Of a DNA stretch of 64,000 nt, positions 44,954 through 54,508 are shown in pieces. This stretch comes from Rhizobium sp. LC145 (GTDB lineage: Bacteria; Pseudomonadota; Alphaproteobacteria; Rhizobiales; Rhizobiaceae). The position numbers and the translations under genes are program-made. Each line of letters starts with the position of its first letter. The stretch's first letter is position 1. The stretch is from NCBI RefSeq assembly GCF_001005825.1, contig NZ_LBHV01000001.1, positions 620,001-684,000 of the forward strand, read 5' to 3'. Under the pieces are notes generated by a model that was not told the origin of the DNA, ran no database searches, and saw only the letters and a list, made by a program, of their open reading frames with translations.

Positions 44954-47428
44954 TTAGAACAATCCCGGCATGCCGGAGGTGACCGCCTGCTGAGCCTGCG
45001 GCGAGGTCTGCAGAATCTGCTCCGGCGGCAGGTTGTCGGTCATGCCGATGACCGCGAAGACGTCGGCCGGGCCGGTGCCGGGCTTGAAGGCTTCCATGAT
45101 GGTGTCCGGAGCACCTTCCGCCGCAGCCATGCCGGTCTTGCGATTGACGGGAATGAACTGCATGCCTTCCGGAACGTGGAATTTCTCCGGCGGCGAGCGC
45201 TTCACGGCCTCCTCGATGAAATCGGCGAAGATCGGGGCGGCCAGCGAGCTGCCGGTGCCGCCACGGCCGAGCGGAGCCGGCGTGTCGAAGCCGATATAGA
45301 GGCCTGCGACAAGGTTGGGGGTGAAACCGACGAACCAGGCGTCCTTCTCGTCGTTGGTCGTACCGGTCTTGCCGGCGACCGGACGGTCGGTGACGTGGAT
45401 CTTGCCGGCGGCGGTACCGCGCGTGACGACGCCTTCCATCATGGACGTGATCTGGTAGGCGGTCATCGGGTCGAGCACCTGCTCGCGGCTGTCGGCGATG
45501 ATCGGCTCTTCCTGGCCTGCCCAGTTGCTGACATTGCAGCCTTCGCAGACGCGCTCCTCATGACGGAAGATCGTCTTGCCGTAGCGGTCCTGGATGCGGT
45601 CGATAACCGTCGGCTTGATCTGCTTGCCGCCATTGGCGATCACCGCATAGGCGGAAACCATCCGCATCACCGTGGTCTCACCCGAACCGAGCGACATGGC
45701 GAGCACCGGCAGCATCTTGTCGTAGATGCCGAAGCGTTCGGCATATTCGGCGACCAGCTCCATGCCCATGTCCTGGGCCAGGCGGACGGTCATCTGGTTA
45801 CGCGACTTCTCGATGCCGAGCCGCAGGGTCTGCGGGCCCGCCGAGCCGCCACCGTAATTCTCCGGTTTCCAGACCTGGCCGCCCGAAACCAGTTCGATCG
45901 GCGCGTCGAGAATGACCGAGGCGGGCGTATATCCGTTGTCGAGCGCCGCCGCGTAGACGAAAGGCTTGAAGGACGAGCCCGGCTGACGCATGGCCTGCGT
46001 CGCGCGGTTGAACTCCGACTGGAAATAGGAAAAGCCGCCGGTCATGGCCAGAACGCGGCCCGTATGCGGGTCCATGGCCACGAAACCGCCCTGCACCTTC
46101 GGCGGCTGACGCAGGCGGTAGGCATCTCCGCCCTCTTCGAGGGCCTCGACATAGACCACGTCGCCGGGTTCCAGCACGCCTTCCGGCGACCTGGCGGTCC
46201 TGCGTTCGCCGGTCGCGTCGCGGAACGCCCACTTCATGTCCGCTGCCGAGATCGTGCCGGTGGCGCGCTTATCCTCGACCTTGCCGCCGCCGTCTGTCTC
46301 CGGGCGAAGGCCGATTTCGACGGACTTGGCCGAAACGTTGAGAACGACAGCGAGTCTCCATTCGGGCACGTCGCGAAGGTCGAGCGCCTTGCCGTCGGCA
46401 ACGGCCTTGATCAGGGCGGCGCCCCAATCCGGTGAGATATCGACCTTCGTGAGCGGTCCATGGAAACCGCGCCGCTCGTCATAATCGACCAGGCCCTTCT
46501 GGAGAATGCGGCGAGCCAGGGACTGCAGATCGGGATCGAGCGACGTGCGGACGGAAAGGCCGCCCTCATAAAGCGATTTGTCGCCGTATTTATCGATGAT
46601 CTGCCGGCGGACCTCCTCGGAGAAGAAGTCGGATGCGAAGAGATGGACGCCACCGCGGCGTGTCTTGACACCGAGCGGCTGCTTCTTGGCGTCGTCCGCC
46701 TCGGAAGCGGTGATGTAGCCGTTTTCCGCCATGCGATCGATGACCCAGTTGCGGCGCTCGACGGCGGCCGCTTCGCGACGGAAGGGATGATAATTGTTCG
46801 GACCCTTCGGAAGAGCGGCGAGATAAGCCGCCTCGGCCGTCGTAAGCTCTGTCACCGACTTGTCGAAATAGGTGAGAGCCGCGCCCGCGATGCCATAGGA
46901 GTTCAGGCCGAAGAAAATCTCGTTGAGGTAGAGTTCGAGAATCTTGTCCTTGGAATAGGTCTGCTCGATACGGAAGGAAAGGATCGCTTCCTTGACCTTG
47001 CGGTCGATGGTCTGGTCGCTGCTCAGAAGGAAGTTCTTGGCGACCTGCTGGGTGATGGTGGATGCGCCCTCGGGGCGACGTCCGGAGCCGAGGTTCTGGA
47101 AATTGTTGACGACGGCGCGGGCGAGACCCGCCGGATCGACGCCGGGATGCTGGTAAAAATTCTTGTCTTCGGCCGACAGGAATGCCGCCTTCACACGATC
47201 GGGAATAGCCTGGATCGGCAGGAAGAGGCGGCGCTCGCGCGCATATTCGGCCATCAGGGCACCGTTGCCCGCATGGACGCGCGTAGCAACCGGAGGTTCA
47301 TAGGCGCTCAGGACTTCATAATCCGGCAATTGCTTCGAGACGCCGCTCAGATAGAGCGCGACAGCCGCGGCCACGGCGAGAAAAAGCGCGCAACCCAATC
47401 CGAAAAAATAACCAATTAATCTGATCAT
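44954..47428 (-). CDS. mrcA: Class A penicillin-binding protein 1A
   Basis: A bifunctional peptidoglycan synthase, 824 aa, anchored by one N-terminal membrane helix (about 7-29). The glycosyltransferase domain has the catalytic glutamate in LSAEDKNFYQHPGVDP (about 82-97) and GASTITQQVAKNFLL (about 118-132). The transpeptidase domain has SxxK in PGSSFKPFVYA (about 484), SRN as the SxN motif (about 543) and KTGTT (about 685). An OB-like insert lies between. It is 248 bp downstream of the amidase gene, and the two may act together in wall growth. Confidence 0.95.
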   Translation of the reverse strand: MIRLIGYFFGLGCALFLAVAAAVALYLSGVSKQLPDYEVLSAYEPPVATRVHAGNGALMAEYARERRLFLPIQAIPDRVKAAFLSAEDKNFYQHPGVDPAGLARAVVNNFQNLGSGRRPEGASTITQQVAKNFLLSSDQTIDRKVKEAILSFRIEQTYSKDKILELYLNEIFFGLNSYGIAGAALTYFDKSVTELTTAEAAYLAALPKGPNNYHPFRREAAAVERRNWVIDRMAENGYITASEADDAKKQPLGVKTRRGGVHLFASDFFSEEVRRQIIDKYGDKSLYEGGLSVRTSLDPDLQSLARRILQKGLVDYDERRGFHGPLTKVDISPDWGAALIKAVADGKALDLRDVPEWRLAVVLNVSAKSVEIGLRPETDGGGKVEDKRATGTISAADMKWAFRDATGERRTARSPEGVLEPGDVVYVEALEEGGDAYRLRQPPKVQGGFVAMDPHTGRVLAMTGGFSYFQSEFNRATQAMRQPGSSFKPFVYAAALDNGYTPASVILDAPIELVSGGQVWKPENYGGGSAGPQTLRLGIEKSRNQMTVRLAQDMGMELVAEYAERFGIYDKMLPVLAMSLGSGETTVMRMVSAYAVIANGGKQIKPTVIDRIQDRYGKTIFRHEERVCEGCNVSNWAGQEEPIIADSREQVLDPMTAYQITSMMEGVVTRGTAAGKIHVTDRPVAGKTGTTNDEKDAWFVGFTPNLVAGLYIGFDTPAPLGRGGTGSSLAAPIFADFIEEAVKRSPPEKFHVPEGMQFIPVNRKTGMAAAEGAPDTIMEAFKPGTGPADVFAVIGMTDNLPPEQILQTSPQAQQAVTSGMPGLF

Positions 47429-47676
47429 CGATGCTACCGCTCAGCTTTTACTCGGCACCTAAAGACATACAATGCCATGGATTGAGGCGTTTTGCACGGT
47501 GCTTTGGAACATGCAAGCGCATCGCCGAGCGCCCCCGCGAGTCGCCTTGTCTCGTCGCGGACGAATAAACGTTCGAATGTGAGCAAAATAGGGCCCTGCC
47601 CAACGCATCCCCACCCTGCCCTCAAGGCGATCGATATTCCCGCGCGAATGTGGCGCGAAGGCCACGGAAAACAGTC

Positions 47677-48951
47677 TCAACCGCCATCTGCAAGCGCCTG
47701 GGTCCGATAGCGAACGACGGCGTTCGCGATGAGGTCGGCAACCCTGGCGCGCCATCCTTCGTCAAGCAGCAGTTTCTCGTCCTCGGGGTTGGAGAGAAAA
47801 CCGAGTTCGAGGAGTACGGAAGGAATGTCGGGCGCCCGCAGCACCTGGAAACCCGCATGCCGGTGCGGATTGTTGATCAAGCCGATCTGCCCCTCGAAGG
47901 ATTTGACGACCGTATTGGCCAATGTGATCGAAAAGGCCTGGGTCTCGCGGCGCGTGAGATCGAGCAGGATGTCGGCGACCTCCGGCGGCCCGCTCTGCAG
48001 GCTGAAGCCGGCCAGCTGGTCGGACAGGTTCTCGCGCATGGCCAGGTTTTCCGCCATCCGGTCGGAGGCCCTATCGGAAAGGGTATAGACCGTCGCGCCG
48101 CGGATGTCCTTCTGGGCGAGCGTGTCGGCATGCAGGGAAATGAAAAGATCGGCCCCGTGCTGGCGTGCGATCATCACGCGCTCGGAAAGCGAGAGGAAAG
48201 TGTCCTTGTCACGGGTGAGAAAGGCCTCGACGCCCTTCTGCTCGCTGAGCTTGGCGGCGAGCACCCGGGCAAAAGCGAGCGTGATCGTCTTTTCAGGCGT
48301 CTTCGACGCTGCACCCGTCGCGCCCGCATCGATGCCGCCATGACCGGCATCCACCGCGACCGTGAAAACGTCGTCCTTTGCCGCGGTCGTGATATCCTCC
48401 GGCTTGGCGGCTGCGGGGGTGGTCCAAGTCTGCTTCTTCACGAGGTCGGCGAAGATTTCCGCCGATACCATCTCAGCATCCAGGACGAGGCGGAAACCGC
48501 CCTGCTCGTTCGGCTGGACCTCGGCGAGAGCGAGCCGGACGGGCCGGATGGCCGTCAGCACGATGCGCGCGCTCGATTCGTCCATCGTGCCGTAGCGGAT
48601 GTCGCTGAACAGCCCGCGCGCAGCCAGATCCGCCTCGGGAAAAGCGAAAGTCGTTGCCGGGAGATCGATGATCACCCGCTCCGGCGAGCCGATATAGTGA
48701 ACGGAAAACTCGGGCTTCTCTTCGAAATCGATAACGATCCGCGTACGCGCATTGTCCCCTGCGATACGAGCGGCGAAGGCAAGAAGTGGCTTGGAATCGA
48801 CGGCCGCGGCGAGCGTCGAGGACAGGCCCGAACAGAGCCCCAGGGACAGGAGCGCCACGCAAGTGATTCGCATCAGCCGCCGGACGGTGCTTTCGCCGAG
48901 CAGATGTCCGTTCAATTTTGCCCCTTCCCTCAAGCCGTCTTTCGCAGTCAT
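47677..48951 (-). CDS. N-acetylmuramoyl-L-alanine amidase (AMIN + Amidase_3)
   Basis: A periplasmic hydrolase that cuts the stem peptide from the glycan during cell separation, 424 aa. A signal sequence lies at about residues 27-50, after an N-terminal extension; the ATG of MRITCVALL (48873) is a possible alternative start. The AMIN targeting domain (about 55-165) precedes the zinc-dependent Amidase_3 domain (about 195-415) with VDAGHGGIDAGA, PEKTITLAFA, SLHADT and LELGFLSNPED (catalytic Glu). It is of the AmiC type. Confidence 0.92.
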   Translation of the reverse strand: MTAKDGLREGAKLNGHLLGESTVRRLMRITCVALLSLGLCSGLSSTLAAAVDSKPLLAFAARIAGDNARTRIVIDFEEKPEFSVHYIGSPERVIIDLPATTFAFPEADLAARGLFSDIRYGTMDESSARIVLTAIRPVRLALAEVQPNEQGGFRLVLDAEMVSAEIFADLVKKQTWTTPAAAKPEDITTAAKDDVFTVAVDAGHGGIDAGATGAASKTPEKTITLAFARVLAAKLSEQKGVEAFLTRDKDTFLSLSERVMIARQHGADLFISLHADTLAQKDIRGATVYTLSDRASDRMAENLAMRENLSDQLAGFSLQSGPPEVADILLDLTRRETQAFSITLANTVVKSFEGQIGLINNPHRHAGFQVLRAPDIPSVLLELGFLSNPEDEKLLLDEGWRARVADLIANAVVRYRTQALADGG

Positions 48952-49266
48952 TGTCTCATGGCCTCGCCGAAAGCCGCTGGCAAACGCCTTCTACCCCGGC
49001 GCGGGCGAATCGAGCCCTGCTGCAATCGCATTCATAAGGCCCGCAATTCCATCCGCAATATGGCAGGCCTCGCCCCTATCAGGCTTTTCCCTTGCTATTG
49101 TGACAGATAAACCATACAACGCGCATGAGGGTTAAAGTGTTGACGGGATAGTCTGTCGGCAGGCAGCCAGCCAACGAGGAACCTGGCGCCGTAAGCCGAT
49201 ATTCATCCGCCGTCGCTACACTTTTTCCTGATACTCGATCAAACCGGCGGTGGCCGGAACGGTACC

Positions 49267-49505
49267 GGGTGGCACGCCACCCACGCTCACACGGAGCACA
49301 TTCATCGGACCCCTTGGGGGTCTAAGGTTCGTCGTTCTCGTTTGGACTTTTATGTTGCGGCAAAATTTGCAGAACCAGGACAGACTGAGGGAGCTTGAAG
49401 CCCCTTCGGCATTCCGGTTGCCGCAATTGTCGCGCCCGACGAGAACATCTTTATCCGGCGCAATGGCCACAATGCACGATAGGCCTGCCCTTGCGGCAGG
49501 CCTAT
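49267..49505 (+). promoter_or_regulatory. Structured 5' leader of rne
   Basis: Three perfect hairpins precede rne: GGGTGG-CACG-CCACCC (49267-49282), GACCCC-TTG-GGGGTC (49308-49322) and an 11-bp ATAGGCCTGCC/GGCAGGCCTAT stem with a 5-base loop (49479-49505). The last ends 37 bases before the start. Enteric rne is autoregulated through leader hairpins cut or bound by RNase E, and the layout here is comparable though the sequence differs. Upstream, 48952-49266 shows no gene; TTGCTA-17-TACAAC (about 49092) is a weak candidate promoter. Confidence 0.5.
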
Positions 49506-49542
49506 GTGCATCCGTGCGGCTGCGCCGAGGAGCAGAATTTCT

Positions 49543-52350
49543 ATGGCAGACAAAATGCTTATCGATGCGTCTCATGAAGAGGAGACGCGGGTAGTTGTCG
49601 TTCGTGGCAACCGGATCGAAGAGTTCGATTTCGAATCACAGCACAAGAAGCAGATACGCGGCAATATCTATCTGGCGAAAGTTACGCGGGTAGAGCCCTC
49701 CCTGCAGGCCGCTTTCGTCGATTACGGCGGCAATCGCCACGGCTTCCTGGCCTTTGCGGAAATCCACCCGGATTACTATCAGATCCCACTTGCCGACCGG
49801 CAGGCGCTGATGCAGCAGGAAGCCGAGGACCAGCGCAAGATCGCTGAGGCCGAGGCAGCCGATCCGGTGGTCGACCTCGCAAACGAGGAACAGCCGAATA
49901 TCGACGTGGCGAGCGCGGGCGAGCCTGTCGAGGCCGAAACGGCCGAAGCCGCGTCCGTCGAGGCGGCCGAGAAGCCGAAGGCCAAGCCGAAGCGCAGCCG
50001 TTCCCGCAAGAAGGTCACTGAAGCCGCAGCCACGGAGACGACGGAGCCCGCTCCCGCTTCTGAGGGCGACGACGGTTCCACGCCCGGCGAAATGGCCGCC
50101 ATGGTCGAAACCGACACCATCTCCGAGGACGTCACGAGCCGCCGCGGTCGCAACGACGATGCGGACGACGACGATGACGATCACCACGAGAAGGAAGAGA
50201 TCGAATCGGTCGGCGCCGAAGACGCAATGGAAGAGGTGCCGGACCGCGTGGTGCGCAAGCCGCGCAAGCAGTACCGCATCCAGGAAGTCATCAAGCGCCG
50301 TCAGATCCTCCTGGTCCAGGTTGCCAAGGAAGAGCGCGGCAACAAGGGCGCTGCGCTGACGACCTACCTCTCGCTCGCCGGCCGCTATTCGGTGCTGATG
50401 CCGAACACGGCGCGCGGCGGCGGCATTTCCCGCAAGATCACCAGCCCGCAGGACCGCAAGCGCCTGAAGGAGATCGCCCGCGAACTCGACGTGCCGCAGG
50501 GCATGGGAGTGATCCTGCGCACGGCCGGGGCGAACCGCACCCGCGTCGAGGTCAAGCGCGATTTCGAATACCTGATGCGCCTGTGGGAAAACGTGCGCAC
50601 GCTCACGCTGAACTCCACCGCACCCTGCCTCGTCTACGAGGAAGGCTCTCTCATCAAGCGCTCGATCCGCGACCTCTACAACAAGGATATCTCCGAGATC
50701 ATCGTTGCGGGCGAGGAAGGCTATCGTGAAGCCAAGGACTTCATGAAGATGCTGATGCCGAGCCACGCGAAGGTGGTTCAGCCTTACCGCGACCTGCATC
50801 CGATCTTCTCGCGCTCGGGTATCGAGGCCCAGCTCGACCGCATGCTTCAGCCGCAGGTGACGCTGAAATCCGGCGGCTACCTCATCATCAACCAGACCGA
50901 AGCGCTGGTGGCGATCGACGTCAACTCCGGCCGCTCGACCCGCGAGCATTCGATCGAGGAAACGGCGCTGCAGACCAATCTGGAGGCTGCCGAGGAGGTA
51001 GCCCGCCAGCTTCGACTGCGCGACCTTGCCGGCCTCATCGTCATCGACTTCATCGACATGGAAGAGAAGCGCAACAACCGCGCCGTCGAGAAGAAGCTGA
51101 AGGATTGCTTGAAGAACGACCGCGCCCGCATCCAGGTCGGCCGCATCTCCCACTTCGGCCTGCTCGAAATGTCGCGTCAGCGCATCCGTGCCTCCGTGCT
51201 CGAATCGACGACGCAGATCTGCTCGCATTGCGGCGGCACCGGTCATGTGCGCTCGCAGTCTTCGATCGCACTGCACGTTCTGCGCGGCATCGAGGAATAC
51301 CTGCTGAAGAACACGACGCACGACATCACCGTGCGCACCACGCCCGAAACCGCGCTCTACCTGCTCAATTACAAGCGCAACACGGTGGTCGATTACGAGA
51401 AGCGCTTCGGCGTCTCGATCTTCATCGAATCGGACGATGGAATAGGCTCCAGCCACTTTGCGATCGATCGCGGTGAGGCGGTGGAAAATCCGATCAAGAT
51501 CGAAAGCCTGATGCAGTTTGCGGCCATCCCCGTCGAGGAAGATGACGATATCGTCATCGAGGAGGACGAAGAGGAAGAGGAAATCGTCGAAAGCAAAGCG
51601 GCGCCCGCTGCTTCCGGCAACGGAGAAGAGCAGAACGGCCGCAAGCGCAAGCGTCGCCGCCGCCGCCGCAACAAGGGCGAACGCGGAGCGGATGCCCAAG
51701 CCGAGCAAGCTGACCGCGATACGGTTTCCGATCAGGACGGCGACGATGAAGGCGACGAAGACGAGGGCGCGGAGGAAGATCAGGTTTCTCTCGGCACCGA
51801 GAGCGACGAAGAAAACCGCCGCAAGCGCCGCCGCCGCGGCAAGCGTGGTGGTCGTCGCAACCGCAACGGCGAAGAGCAGGAGCTGACGGCAGCCGAAGAA
51901 GCTGCTGAAGAGGCCGGCGAGGATACGGAAGAAGCCGTTTCGCCCGCGACAGCCGAAGAGCCGGTCGCGGCAGCTACGCCCGCCGAGCCTGCAGAGCCTG
52001 CGGAAAGCAAGCCGGCAAAACCGCGCCGGTCGCGGCGGGCCAAGGCCGAGGCCTCCCCTGCCGAGGAAACGGCAGCGGAAGCACCGGCTCCCGTCGAGGC
52101 GATTGCCGAGCAGGCAGATGCGGCGCTCGGCGAAGAGCCTGCGGAAAGCGCTGCCGAACCCGCCCCTGCAGCGGAGGAAGCCGGAGAGCAGGATGACGCC
52201 ACAAAGCCAGCCCGCGCCAACCGCGCCTCGAACATATCCTCATCCGCCGAGCCGGTGGTGAAGAGCTCCGCCCCCGAAGCCGCGGAAGAAGGCGGCGAGC
52301 CGTCGAAACCGAAGAAGGCCGGCTGGTGGCAGCGGCGCGGTTTCTTCTGA
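49543..52350 (+). CDS. rne: Ribonuclease E
   Basis: The central mRNA-decay and rRNA/tRNA-processing endonuclease, 935 aa. The start gives MADKMLIDASHEEETRVVVV. An S1 RNA-binding fold (about 36-80 and after 240) is interrupted by a charged insert (about 86-236). The DNase-I-like catalytic domain has VAIDVNSG (about 456) and IVIDFIDM (about 500), which supply the Mg-binding aspartates. The zinc-link CSHCGGTGHV (about 559) is followed by a long, low-complexity Glu/Arg/Ala-rich degradosome scaffold (about 690-935). The end is GWWQRRGFF. Confidence 0.96.
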   Translation: MADKMLIDASHEEETRVVVVRGNRIEEFDFESQHKKQIRGNIYLAKVTRVEPSLQAAFVDYGGNRHGFLAFAEIHPDYYQIPLADRQALMQQEAEDQRKIAEAEAADPVVDLANEEQPNIDVASAGEPVEAETAEAASVEAAEKPKAKPKRSRSRKKVTEAAATETTEPAPASEGDDGSTPGEMAAMVETDTISEDVTSRRGRNDDADDDDDDHHEKEEIESVGAEDAMEEVPDRVVRKPRKQYRIQEVIKRRQILLVQVAKEERGNKGAALTTYLSLAGRYSVLMPNTARGGGISRKITSPQDRKRLKEIARELDVPQGMGVILRTAGANRTRVEVKRDFEYLMRLWENVRTLTLNSTAPCLVYEEGSLIKRSIRDLYNKDISEIIVAGEEGYREAKDFMKMLMPSHAKVVQPYRDLHPIFSRSGIEAQLDRMLQPQVTLKSGGYLIINQTEALVAIDVNSGRSTREHSIEETALQTNLEAAEEVARQLRLRDLAGLIVIDFIDMEEKRNNRAVEKKLKDCLKNDRARIQVGRISHFGLLEMSRQRIRASVLESTTQICSHCGGTGHVRSQSSIALHVLRGIEEYLLKNTTHDITVRTTPETALYLLNYKRNTVVDYEKRFGVSIFIESDDGIGSSHFAIDRGEAVENPIKIESLMQFAAIPVEEDDDIVIEEDEEEEEIVESKAAPAASGNGEEQNGRKRKRRRRRRNKGERGADAQAEQADRDTVSDQDGDDEGDEDEGAEEDQVSLGTESDEENRRKRRRRGKRGGRRNRNGEEQELTAAEEAAEEAGEDTEEAVSPATAEEPVAAATPAEPAEPAESKPAKPRRSRRAKAEASPAEETAAEAPAPVEAIAEQADAALGEEPAESAAEPAPAAEEAGEQDDATKPARANRASNISSSAEPVVKSSAPEAAEEGGEPSKPKKAGWWQRRGFF

Positions 52351-52368
52351 GCTGCAGGCAAATCTTCG

Positions 52369-52405
52369 AAAACGGCCGCGCCAGACGCGGCCGTTTTTGT
52401 TTTTG
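52369..52405 (+). terminator. Intrinsic terminator after rne
   Basis: A perfect 12-bp stem AAAACGGCCGCG/CGCGGCCGTTTT (52369-52380 with 52386-52397) with a 5-base loop is followed by TTTTTGTTTTT-type sequence. Confidence 0.9.
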
Positions 52406-52643
52406 GGCTCCGCCTCAGAGCTCCGAAACTGATTCAACGACTTGGCAGATTGAATCCGGAAAAGCCGCTAGGTTATTGAAAGCGGTGGATTTTCTTAGCC
52501 TTTCTACCGCCCATACGCAGTTGTGAAAGCCGGAAGCGCTCCCCTCGACGATTTTGCGGTTTCTTGAAAAGCGCAAGTGGCATAGTTTCGGCGCAAATCA
52601 GGACGATGTTGCGCCGACTCCGGCCCCAAAGACGAGGATATCA

Positions 52644-53402
52644 ATGACCCGCCTGTTCAAGACCCTGGCTGCCGGTACGATAATGGCCGCTTCCGCTCTC
52701 ACCGCCCCGGCATTTGCCTTGGACGAACAGCAGAAGAAGGAAATGGGCGAGTTCATCCGGGAATATCTCATCGAGAACCCGGAAATCATGATCGAAGTGC
52801 AGAACGCGCTCGAGGCGAAGCAGCAGGCGCAACGCACCGAAACGGCCAGCAAGGCCGTCGCGGAGAATACAAAAGCGATCTTCAACTCCGAGCACGACAT
52901 CTCGCTCGGCAATCCGAACGGCGACGTCACCATCGTCGAGTTCTTCGACTACAATTGCGGCTATTGCAAACGCGCCATGGGGGACATGGACGAGATCATC
53001 GCCAAGGATCCGAACGTCCGCTTCATTCTCAAGGAGCTGCCGATACTCGGGCCTGATTCAATGGCCGCCCACAAGGTCTCCAATGCCGTTCGCCTGCTCG
53101 CGCCGGAAAAATATGCCGACTTCCACCGCCAGCTTCTCGGCAGCCAGTCCCACGCGTCGGAAGAAACGGCGATCGCAGTCGCCACCTCGCTGGGGCTCGA
53201 TGAGGCGGCAATCCGCAAGTCGCTCGCGGAAAACCCGAACGATAACCTCGTTCGCGAAACCTATCAGCTCGCCTCCAATCTCGGCGTGACCGGAACTCCG
53301 ACCTATGTGGTCGGCAACGAAGCCGTTTTCGGGGCAGTCGGGCTCGATACGCTCCAGGAGAAAATCGCGAATGTACGCGCCTGCGGCAAGGCCTCCTGCT
53401 GA
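52644..53402 (+). CDS. DsbA-family periplasmic thiol oxidoreductase
   Basis: A 252-aa exported protein. A signal peptide (about 1-26, ending APAFA) is followed by a helical N-terminal segment (about 30-75) and a thioredoxin fold. The active site is CGYC (about 105-108), and the cis-proline loop TGTPTYVVG lies near residue 216. It fits the DsbA/Com1-like group that forms or shuffles disulfides in exported proteins. The ATG at 52644 is chosen for GAGG upstream and the signal sequence. It lies 290 bp after rne and is followed by a CGGCTTT/AAAGCCG hairpin (53474-53490). Confidence 0.9.
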   Translation: MTRLFKTLAAGTIMAASALTAPAFALDEQQKKEMGEFIREYLIENPEIMIEVQNALEAKQQAQRTETASKAVAENTKAIFNSEHDISLGNPNGDVTIVEFFDYNCGYCKRAMGDMDEIIAKDPNVRFILKELPILGPDSMAAHKVSNAVRLLAPEKYADFHRQLLGSQSHASEETAIAVATSLGLDEAAIRKSLAENPNDNLVRETYQLASNLGVTGTPTYVVGNEAVFGAVGLDTLQEKIANVRACGKASC

Positions 53403-53558
53403 CCTGCCCGCGCCATCCAAGACCCGAAAAGCGAAATCCTGTGGCATGAGCGGTGGGAGAGCCCGACTAACCACGGCTTTCGCAAAGCCGGGGCTTTCCC
53501 TTGCTCTTCTAGCGGTCTATAGGTGGCCCTGAATTTTTTGTTGGAACATCAGGCACCG

Positions 53559-53996
53559 ATGAACAAGACGATCTTCGTCCTCAATGGGCCCAACCTCAAC
53601 ATGCTGGGCAAGCGCGAGCCAGGCATCTATGGCGGCAAGACTCTCAAGGATATCGAGGCCGACTGCATCGCAGCCGGGCGCGACTACGGGTTTTCCGTGG
53701 ATTTTCGCCAGAGCAACCATGAGGGCGTGCTGGTGGACTGGCTGCACGAGGCCGACGACAAGGCTATCGGCGTTGCCATCAACGCCGGCGCCTATACCCA
53801 TACCTCGGTTGCACTCCACGACGCCATTCGCGCCATTTCGGTCCCCGTGATCGAGCTCCACATCTCGAACGTTCATGCGCGGGAAGAATTCCGCCATCAT
53901 TCGAAGATTGCGGCGGCATGCAAGGGCGTCATCTGCGGCTTCGGTCCCGCAAGCTACGTCCTGGCACTGCATGCCTTGAAAACCATGACCGACTGA
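53559..53996 (+). CDS. aroQ: Type II 3-dehydroquinate dehydratase
   Basis: Shikimate-pathway enzyme, 145 aa, dodecameric type II form. Signatures: FVLNGPNLNMLGKREPGIYG (about 6-25) with the catalytic tyrosine, VAINAGAYTHTSVALHDAI (about 77-95) and the IELHISNVHAREEFRHHS block (about 101-118). The start at 53559 gives MNKTIFVLNGPN; the frame is open 12 codons earlier. It heads the aroQ-accB-accC-aat run, 31 bp before accB, an arrangement common in proteobacteria. Confidence 0.96.
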   Translation: MNKTIFVLNGPNLNMLGKREPGIYGGKTLKDIEADCIAAGRDYGFSVDFRQSNHEGVLVDWLHEADDKAIGVAINAGAYTHTSVALHDAIRAISVPVIELHISNVHAREEFRHHSKIAAACKGVICGFGPASYVLALHALKTMTD

Positions 53997-54027
53997 CAAG
54001 AAGATAAACAGAACAATAGGGTTTGCC

Positions 54028-54498
54028 ATGTCTGAGAAGAAAACCGGTATCGATAAGGGACTGATCCGCGATCTCGCGAATATCCTCAACGACACCGATC
54101 TCACCGAAATCGAAGTCGAGCAGGAAGACCTTCGCATCCGCGTCTCGCGCGCCGCACCGGCACAGTATGTCCAGGCGCCGATGGCGGCCGCGCCGGCACT
54201 TGCCGCCGCTCCGGCCGCAGCCGCACCGGTAACGGCTGCCGCTCCCGCCGCGGCTCAGGACAACAAGAATGCCGTTCCGGCACCGATGGTCGGTACTGCC
54301 TATCTCTCGCCGGCACCGGGCGCCCGCGCCTTCGTGGAAGTCGGCGCGATGGTCAAGGAAGGCCAGACGCTGCTCATCATCGAGGCCATGAAGACGATGA
54401 ACCAGATTCCCGCTCCGCGCGCCGGCAAGGTCACGGAAATCCTGGTCAGCGATGCGCAGCCCGTCGAATACGGTCAGCCCCTCATCGTCATCGAATAA
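54028..54498 (+). CDS. accB: Biotin carboxyl carrier protein of acetyl-CoA carboxylase
   Basis: Carries biotin for acetyl-CoA carboxylase in fatty-acid synthesis, 156 aa. An N-terminal domain (1-50) and an Ala/Pro-rich linker (about 50-80) precede the biotinyl domain, whose biotinylated lysine is in [14 protein letters not shown] (about residue 122). It lies ten bases before accC. Confidence 0.98.
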   Translation: MSEKKTGIDKGLIRDLANILNDTDLTEIEVEQEDLRIRVSRAAPAQYVQAPMAAAPALAAAPAAAAPVTAAAPAAAQDNKNAVPAPMVGTAYLSPAPGARAFVEVGAMVKEGQTLLIIEAMKTMNQIPAPRAGKVTEILVSDAQPVEYGQPLIVIE

Positions 54499-54508
54499 GG
54501 CCTGGCCG

